A program made the translations under genes and the position numbers. From Epiperipatus broadwayi (lineage: Eukaryota; Onychophora; Udeonychophora; Euonychophora; Peripatidae): a stretch of 64,000 bases of DNA. The stretch spans positions 434,001 to 498,000 of the forward strand of contig JAQFVV010006548.1 of the NCBI GenBank assembly GCA_028023455.1. The letters are read 5' to 3'. Each line of letters opens with the position of its first letter. The first letter of the stretch is position 1. The notes under the pieces were generated by a model that was not told where the DNA came from, ran no database searches, and saw nothing but the letters and a program-made list of their open reading frames with translations. Below, piece by piece: positions 57,454 to 64,000 of the stretch.

Positions 57454-60318
57454 ATTACATCTTCAGAATTGCCCAGAATTTTAAATGAAAAAGTGAGACA
57501 TGCAATTAAATGTATGAAGAAAGGAAAGGCTCCAGGTAATGATGGAATTATAATTGATATATTAAAAGAAGCAGGTGAAGAAATAGAATTTTTTTTAGCA
57601 AAGTTGTATACCAAATGTTTAAATAATAAATATGTACCAGATGATTGGAAAAATGCAGTATTAATATTTAAAAAAGGTGATAAGGAACATATTAGAAATT
57701 ACAGATCTATCAGCCTTTTATCAGTTTTATGCAAAATTTTTACCAAGATAATTACAACTCGTCTACAGAGAACATTAGATTTCCACCAACCAAGAGAACA
57801 AGCTGGATTTAAAAGTGGTTTTAGTACATTAGATCATATCCAGGTATTGGGAGAAGTTATAGAAAAGATTTGTAGATTATGAAAAGGCATTTCATTCTAA
57901 AAATATTTCTTCAATGATTAAAGCATTGGATCATCAAGGTATAGATCCAGGATATTGTCAGATTTTAAAGAATATTTATAAAAATGCAACAGTAACAATT
58001 AGATTACATAATGATACTATTTGTCTAAATCGCATGTTGTTATTAAATTGGCTGTCTGAGAAAGAAACAACTGATGGATCATGTGAAAGACTAGCAACCT
58101 TTCAATTATTAATAATAATACTAGGAAAGTCAACATTGAGAAGGGTGTAAGACAGGGTGACTCCATATCTCCAAAACTTTTTACAGCAGTGCTGCAAGAA
58201 GTATTTTATGGACTAAAATGGGAAGCTAAAGGAGTGAAAGTAAATGGAGATTATTTATGTCATTTAGATTTTGCAGATGATGTAGTTGTTTTTGCAAATA
58301 ATGCTTGTTTGTTTTACAATAGCGTATTGAAACTGCCGGAGGGTATTATTTCTATGATAGCGCACAGAAATATGCCGTTTGGGCGGCCTACCACTGCTAG
58401 CAAACGTTCTATTTCTAATGCGTAAGCCTAAAAATAGTCCGTTGATACGGGGTGGCTGCTGTGTCTAGTTCTACGCTAATGCACAGAAACATGACATTTA
58501 ATCTGCCGCAGAAGCTATCGTATCAGCTTACAGCTCACATTTGGGCTAAGATTTTTGATGTGCGATCACATTTCACTTTTGGCTACAGTATTGTGTGAGG
58601 GTGTCTGGAATTCCGATTGTCAAAACTATTTTAATATTCATTAAGACCACCTCCCCCTCTATCTCCCATCTTTTAGGAATGTCTACTAACAATTATCAGC
58701 AGAGTCTCATGCTTCCCTAGCCCACATTTCCTCCTCAAAAAATTCGGCAAGTGTAGGTGCAAGCGCGATTCGGATGAAATTTCGTTGTAAGTCCCTTTCT
58801 GCGAGAACAATGGCGAGCTTCATCGAATGGCTGAAATCGAAAACTTGCTCCGAATGTCAGATTCTCTGACTGCTGCTGGAAGGGTTATCAAACAAAAGAG
58901 CTTGAAGCTGCATGCGTGCTGTTCCTGAACAGTCCTAAAAGTTGGTTTTAAGTGCCGTAAATATATTTATGTGGTTTTTGGTAATTACGGTAAAAAGTTG
59001 GTCAACCTTAGAGTTGGAGCGTTCCGTTCGGAATTGTAACCACCCACCACCCCCCTTCCCAAAGTTGGACCTTTTGGTTGTAAATGTTTTACCGTTAAAT
59101 GGAAATCGATTTATTTGTAATTTATTATAAAACAACAAAAATATAAAAAAGAAAAGAAGCTGATTTCGTAGAATACCCAACCGCCAAAAAATGTAAGTAA
59201 TGAGAAGAATAAAAAGTAACTACTTTTTAAAATTAATTTCGATTGAAGTACCCTTTTTTTTTTTTTTTTAGTTCAAAAATTTTATTTGATAGATAGTAGT
59301 TTTAAATGTGATCAACAAAATCAAAAACATACATATAAAAAAAAATTCCCGGCCCCCAAAAAATATAAGTAATGAAAAGAATAACAAAAAAAAAAATTAA
59401 GTACTTTTTTAAATTCAATTTTTTGATTTCTGCATTTTTTTTTTCTTTTTTTGTTGCGTGTTCAAAAATTTATTTGATATTACTTTACTTTGAAATATGA
59501 TAATAAACAAACCTGGCAGCGGCGGCCCCGGTAACATTATATTTATCTTTGTTTACAAACAAACCCCGCACTCCGACAGTTTCAACACGCTATTGTAAAA
59601 CAACCTAATGCTTTAGAGCTGCAGGAGTTATCAGATGAAAATAGGACTCAAGGTAAATATTAAAAAGACTAAAGTAATGTTTAATGGATTTTCTCAAAAT
59701 ATGAAAATTAAGATTATGATGAGTTAGAAGAAGTTAACAGTTACAAATACCTCGATCAGATTATTAATACAGATGGAAACATAATGGATGAAATTAATCA
59801 TAGAATTCTTGGAGTGCTTTTGGTAGAAATAACTTGATACATACTAAAAGGAAATATGCCTATGTGTTTGAAAAGGAAGATTTTTAATAAATGTGTTTTA
59901 CCAGTTCTTACTTATGCATCTGAGACTTGGACACTTAATAGAAGACCAATACAAAGACTTCAGACCACTCAAAAAAGTATGGAGAGATGCATGTTGGGAG
60001 TAACAAGAAGAGATCAAAAACGCAATATATGGGTAAGAGAACAAAAAGGTGTTACTGACCTCATTGAAAATATTAAAAGACAGAAATTGAGTTGGGCTGA
60101 TATGTTGCTAGAAGAGATGATAATAGATGGACAATTGAAATATTAAACCGGATTCCAAGAGATTGTAAAAGACCCAGAAAGAGACCATATGTGAGATGGA
60201 TGGATGAAATAGGAAAGTATGCAGGGTGATGTGCAGAAGAGAAGCTAAAGATCGGAGAAAATGGATTGAACTTGGAGAGACCTTCATCCTGCAGTGGATT
60301 GATAATGGTTGATGATGA
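57454..60318 (+). mobile_element. RTE-type LINE, 5'-truncated copy B
   Basis: From 57469 a 137-codon frame gives CMKKGKAPGNDGIIIDILKE, LAKLYTKCLNNKYVPDDWKN and YRSISLLSVLCKIFTKIITT, the RT start. After frame changes come KGVRQGDSISPKLFTAVLQE and HLDFADDVVVFANNA. The frame is then cut by a 1.3-kb insertion and resumes as LELQELSDENRT. The 96-codon frame at 59856 holds VLTYASETWTLNRR and MERCMLGVTRRDQKRN. It ends near 60318 in TGATGATGA. It sits in LTR beta copy 2, with short AATT-like flanks as possible target duplication. Confidence 0.85.
58307..59605. mobile_element. Non-autonomous DNA transposon, 1299 bp, with 8-bp target duplication (hAT-like)
   Basis: TAATGCTT flanks both sides (58299-58306 and 59606-59613). 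Removing one copy plus the insert restores the RTE reading seen uninterrupted in copy A. The ends are inverted repeats of about 36 bp, GTTTGTTTTACAATAGCG versus GGTTGTTTTACAATAGCG, followed by matching GTATTG/GTGTTG and AAACTG. An 8-bp duplication is typical of hAT elements, but the end bases are not the classic hAT type, so Merlin-like is an alternative. The body is richer in G+C than the host DNA. On the minus strand at about 58865-58715 a short frame contains SMKLAIVLAERDLQRNFIRI and ALAPTLAEFFEEEMWAREA. Confidence 0.8.
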
Positions 60319-60811
60319 ATTGACCACACCAACGTTAAAGAAAGTTAAAGCATATGAGATAGGATTCAATTTACCAAAATTATTTGAGAGTAGTTTACAT
60401 TTACATATTAGACAAAGATAAAGCTAAATAAGACATTAGAAGAAATCTTGATAATAGGGTTCGAGATTATTGAGACTAGCTTTACTTTAATGTTGTGGCA
60501 TAAAATAGTGAGTTACCTTGCACAGTTCTACGGGTCCATTTTCAAAAGTCTGGCACATGCACGCCAGTTCAAGGATACATGTGAATTCTTAGGTGGCAGC
60601 AAGCTTCTACTCAACACTCCAAAGTTATAAGGTTAGGCTTTTCCTTCATTCTATGGCAGCAGGATGGTATGGCAGTGGAAGACGATTCCACAAGCATTGG
60701 GAAGGTGATTGGCTTTCTACTCAATCATCATTTTACATTTCACACCAGCGTGGATTATGCTAACAACAGTTTTCTCAATAGTAGCTAACTTTTGGTGCTT
60801 AAAATCAGCCC
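60319..60811 (-). other. Distal body of LTR beta copy 2
   Basis: This part aligns, reversed, with 53130-53575 of copy 1, for example GTTAAAGAAAGTTA followed by AGCATATGAGA. No gene lies here; short frames are LTR by-products. Confidence 0.6.
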
Positions 60812-60819
60812 ATTTTATA
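60812..60819 (-). promoter_or_regulatory. TATA box in LTR beta copy 2
   Basis: TATAAAAT on the minus strand, the counterpart of the box at 53123 in copy 1. Confidence 0.45.
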
Positions 60820-61434
60820 TCCTGTTCAGGTATTTGTGGAATGCTTTTAACTTTTTATTTCTAGCTCACTCTAATCTTCGATCTCACAAAATCTTACATT
60901 TTCTTTATCCATTGTTCTTAAATATACAATCATTAGATAATGTTCCAAAAATATATTCAAATCTAGTCTTATTCGCCATTTTATTTTCAGTAAAAACTTT
61001 AATTAAAATCCCATCTCAAGATTAAAACAATATATCCCCCCCCCCATTTAATTATTTTTGGCCAATTAACGGTTACATCTTCCATCTTGAATTTTACAAA
61101 AATATACAGTTTAATTTTAAAAAAAAAATTTATAAAGTTTTATAAAGATGTATAATATTTATAAAATTAATATTTTGTTAGTATGTTTGCTCCTCAAATA
61201 CATATATATCTGAGCCGCACCTAAATATTTTAATGTGAAGAAAAAAATTATTAATAAAAAAAAATGTTGAAAATCTAAAATTTATAATTTTAAGGAGTGC
61301 TTCTCAGAAATATATACATGAAACATACTCATAAATAAAGGAGCAGAGTGGGACATAGGGTTTGAATATCGGCTAGTAGTTGGCGAGTGGATAAAACCTC
61401 GAAGCTCAATTTTGGGCTAAGATTGACTGCTTCA

Positions 61435-63248
61435 ATACGAAATGTCTAAATGATAAATAAAGAAAGCAGTGATAATGATATTTAAGGAAGATTATAAAGA
61501 TATTAGAAACACAGACCTATCAATTTCCTATTAGTTCTATACAATTTTTTATCATAATTAAAACTTATCTGCAGTGACCTTTGAATTCAAACCAATCAAA
61601 AGAACAAATTGGATTTAAAAGTTGTTTTAACCCCATGGATCATATCCAAGTATTGAGAGTTATAGAAAGGCACAATGAATATGAATTATATTACGTTTTG
61701 GATTTGTAAATTATAAAAAGACATTTGATTCTAAAAAAACATTTCAACAATTATTAAAGCTTTGAACTATCAAGGTATATTCAAAAGAATCATATTCTGA
61801 AAATTTTTTAATCAAAGTGCAACGGCAGTAATTAAATTACACAGTGATACTAAGAGAGATCTTCACATCTCCAAAACATTTTGCAGCAACTTTAGAAGAA
61901 ATATTGTTAATTAAAATGGAAATTTAGAGAATAAAAATAGGAAATTATTAAAGCTATTTAGATTTTGAAGATAAAGTGATTGTTTTTGCAAATAATGTTT
62001 CAGAGGTTAAGGAAATATTGAAAGAGTTACTAAATAAAAGTAATAGTGATATTAGCGATTAAGCCAATGCACATGCCACTTTAAAGATAAATTATAAATG
62101 AATTCTCTCATTTTTTTCCATACACAAGATATAGTATTTTAGAAAGAATGGAATGAATACACCCATTCTTTCAACCCAAACATTTATGAATGGGCAAATC
62201 TTAAGCCTATAGAAATGAGAGCGTGAAGGTGTCAAGCAATCACTTTAATTTACATTTGTTATGTTTGAACGAATGACGCCTGCGAAATCTTTACAATTTA
62301 CGACCCGTCATTCTTTAGTGGAAATTAAACATATATAATGAGATATTGTTTTATATAGCGCTATGTTTTAATACTGTAATAGTGATATTAGCGATTAAGC
62401 CAATGCACATACGCTTTAAAGATAAATTATAAATGAATACTCTCACTTTTTTCCATACACAAGATATAGTATTTTAGAAAGAATGGAATGAATCCACCCA
62501 TTCTTTCAACCCAAACATGTATGTATGGGCAGGCGTCATTCATTCAAACATAACAAATATAATTTAAAGTGATTGCTTAACACCTTCACGCTCTCATTTC
62601 CATATGCTTAAGATTTGCCCATACATAAATGTTTGGGTTGAAAGAATGGCGCTATAAAAAATAATATCTCATTATAAATGAAAGTAAAAAAGTAGAAATA
62701 AATCCTAATAAAAGACTAAAATAATGATAAACAGATTTTCTCATAAGAAGAAAATAAAGACTGACAATCATACATAAAAAGTTAACAACTAAAAGTGTCT
62801 TAGCTAGATTATTAATATAAATGGAAACGTTAAACTTGGCAGGCATCTTTTAGTAGAATTCACTTCATATTAAAAGGAAATATATCCATGTATTTGAAAA
62901 TAAAGGTTTTAATAAATGTTTTATAATTCTTACTTAGAGATTTGAAGCTTGAATACTTCACAGAACACTTTGAGAGAAGTTAGAATAACAAGAGGGGATC
63001 AAAAATGAAATATACAGATAAAGAAAGAGATATCACCGAAAGAATTTAGGGAATTGAAATGGAGCTAGATTGGACATATTGTTAGTATAAATAATAAATG
63101 GATAGTTGAAGTTTTAAACTGGATCCAAAGAGATTGTAAAAAACCTATCTAAAAAGACATGTGAGACAGATGAAATAGAGTTTACTGGTATAATATGCAG
63201 AAAAGAGGCTATGAATTGGAAAAATTGGACTAAACTCGGATCACTATC
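61435..63248 (+). pseudogene. RTE copy C reverse transcriptase and C-terminus, heavily decayed
   Basis: After the LTR the nucleotide sequence follows copy B: ATACGAAATGTCTAAATG, then AAAGATATTAGAAACACAG (the IRNYRP block), AAAGAACAAATTGGATTTAAAAG (split here as the EQIGFKS block), and GATTGTTTTTGCAAATAATG (the IVFANN block). The motif C sequence reads LDFEDKVIVFANN where copies A and B have LDFADDVVVFANN. After the foldback insertion it continues through the thumb and a C-terminal part to about 63248. There are many stops and frame changes. Confidence 0.65.
62040..62670. mobile_element. Composite foldback/MITE insertion in RTE copy C
   Basis: A 146-bp direct repeat (62041-62187 and 62376-62521) begins AATAGTGATATTAGCGATTA. 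Arms of about 115 bp (about 62175-62290 and 62527-62640) are inverted, for example AACCCAAACATTTATGAATG against CATACATAAATGTTTGGGTT. ATAATGAGATATT near 62337 is also mirrored near 62665. The RTE reading is interrupted by exactly this block. It looks like two nested or tandem copies of one MITE, the second inverted inside. Confidence 0.65.
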
Positions 63249-63332
63249 TTGCAATGGATCAATAATAATTAAAATTATGACAATCACATTTTGCAATGGA
63301 TCAATAATAATTAAAATTATAACAATCACGTT
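63249..63332 (+). repeat. Two tandem 42-bp units at the RTE copy C 3' end
   Basis: TTGCAATGGATCAATAATAA begins both units, which differ at about two positions. The unit starts with the RTE 3' UTR sequence (CTGCAGTGGATTGATAATGG in copy B), so the terminal segment was duplicated. Confidence 0.85.
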
Positions 63333-64000
63333 AAATTTTTTTTATTTAAAATTACAAGCTAATGGCATTTGTTTTTTTTTTCTTGTACATAAATAAATTG
63401 TGTTAAGCAATGGCAAATTACTAGTGATAACTGTTATCTGTCACTTAATAGAAATATTGTTTCTTTGTTACATAATTTATTTTTGACAGAGAATTTGATA
63501 CATATTTATATAAAATTTTTACATAGGTAAAGTGGTAAGAACGAAAAAAAATCATATAATGAATTTCTAGAAGATTACGTGATATTTATTGAAATTTTAA
63601 AAATTTTCTTCACTAGAGAATTTATTCCAGTACATTTAATTCTTCAGTTTGTCTTTTTAATAACAATGCTCTAAATTGTACAAAGTAAAATTGTAATAGA
63701 TGACAATAATAAATTTAGTTTTGCTTTATCTCATCTGCATATGAAGGGGGGGAGTGGTGTCTGCATGACAACTATTTGTAACCACTTACTGAGATTTATA
63801 GAAACTCCAACAGATTCATTCATGGTTTAATAAGTTCTTCAATTCTGCCACTAAATGCAAAAAATAATCAATCAACAATAACAAATATGAGTAGAGGAAA
63901 AAAACTATTTAAAATGTCATATAAAACCTACTTCTTAAGTCATAATTCTTCTGTTGTATGGTCTTCTGATTAAGCATCTTGATATGAAGCAAATAATAGA
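63333..64000. other. Non-coding A+T-rich DNA at the window end
   Basis: No gene or repeat was recognised. A G-run is at 63748-63755. Confidence 0.4.

Larger units (their letters stand above)
55641..61434 (-). mobile_element. Solo LTR, family beta, copy 2, split by RTE copy B
   Basis: The plus strand starts TGTACCAATC and ends GACTGCTTCA. The flanks are ATAC (55637-55640) and ATAC (61435-61438), an exact 4-bp target duplication. The flanking RTE copy C sequence reads on across the duplication exactly as copy B does at the same point. The LTR parts are 55641 to about 57453 and about 60319 to 61434, roughly 2.93 kb together. It is inverted relative to copy 1. Confidence 0.75.
51240..63332 (+). 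mobile_element. RTE-type LINE copy C, host of at least four later insertions
   Basis: Collinear RTE pieces are: endonuclease at 51240-52470 (interrupted by a MITE), the start of the RT domain at 55487-55640, and the rest of the RT plus C-terminus at 61435-63250 (interrupted by a foldback composite). The 3' repeat is at 63249-63332. Removing the insertions brings the pieces together without a large gap when compared with copy B, which reads continuously through the same join. All coding frames are broken. Confidence 0.75.

Noticed and set aside
58942-59180. Opposed frames of 62 and 81 codons inside the 1.3-kb DNA element
   Set aside because: They run through low-complexity Lys/Asn/Phe sequence and show no transposase motif.

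Overview
This is a strongly A+T-rich, gene-poor stretch of an animal nuclear genome. I judge it to be an invertebrate, but I cannot place the lineage. The eukaryotic marks are a KRI1 nucleolar-protein gene, a candidate spliced terminal exon, and a dense load of animal-type transposable elements: LINEs, Penelope-like elements, Ty3/Gypsy elements with long LTRs, piggyBac, and TA-flanked and hAT-like DNA elements. I found no bacterial operon, CRISPR array, rRNA or convincing tRNA gene.

Layout, left half. A decayed LINE lies at about 1.16-5.4 kb (+). Its ORF1 has an SGNH-type esterase domain, and its ORF2 has endonuclease, reverse transcriptase (RT) and a zinc-binding tail. A Penelope-type 3' end motif is at 6.0 kb. 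A Ty3/Gypsy relic runs on the minus strand over about 7.9-11.85 kb, and its integrase is split by a 1.07-kb TA-flanked DNA element (8127-9197). Two Penelope-like elements sit tail-to-tail at 12.5-14.7 kb beside a long CTAT/CT microsatellite. Gag-like coiled-coil relics lie at 16.8-17.4 kb and 22.1-24.1 kb. Two direct copies of a roughly 2.17-kb LTR lie at 18.95-21.1 kb and 29.84-32.03 kb. An integrase tail and polypurine tract abut the first copy, and an unrelated LTR-like block is at 24.4-26.1 kb.

Middle. The one clear host gene is KRI1 (33616-35805, minus), a single open frame of 729 codons with a good translation start. A piggyBac transposase relic follows at 37.2-37.9 kb. Two GC-richer SINE-like blocks are at 41.2 and 43.8-44.1 kb. 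A candidate last exon of an unidentified spliced gene is at 45106-45231 (minus).

Right half. A second copy of the TA-flanked element (46033-47216) contains a near-perfect hairpin and a protein-like relic. A 5'-truncated RTE-type LINE (copy A) is at 47.3-48.3 kb. From 51.24 to 63.33 kb one RTE-type LINE (copy C) has been invaded repeatedly. It holds a small MITE, two 3-kb solo LTRs in opposite orientation only 158 bp apart, and a foldback composite. The second solo LTR is itself split by another RTE copy (B), which is split by a 1.3-kb element with an 8-bp target duplication. Target duplications and alignable flanks support the insertion order.

Apart from KRI1 and possibly the short exon, nothing here looks like a functioning host gene, and nearly all transposon reading frames are broken. 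All similarity statements come from reading the sequence; no database search was run.
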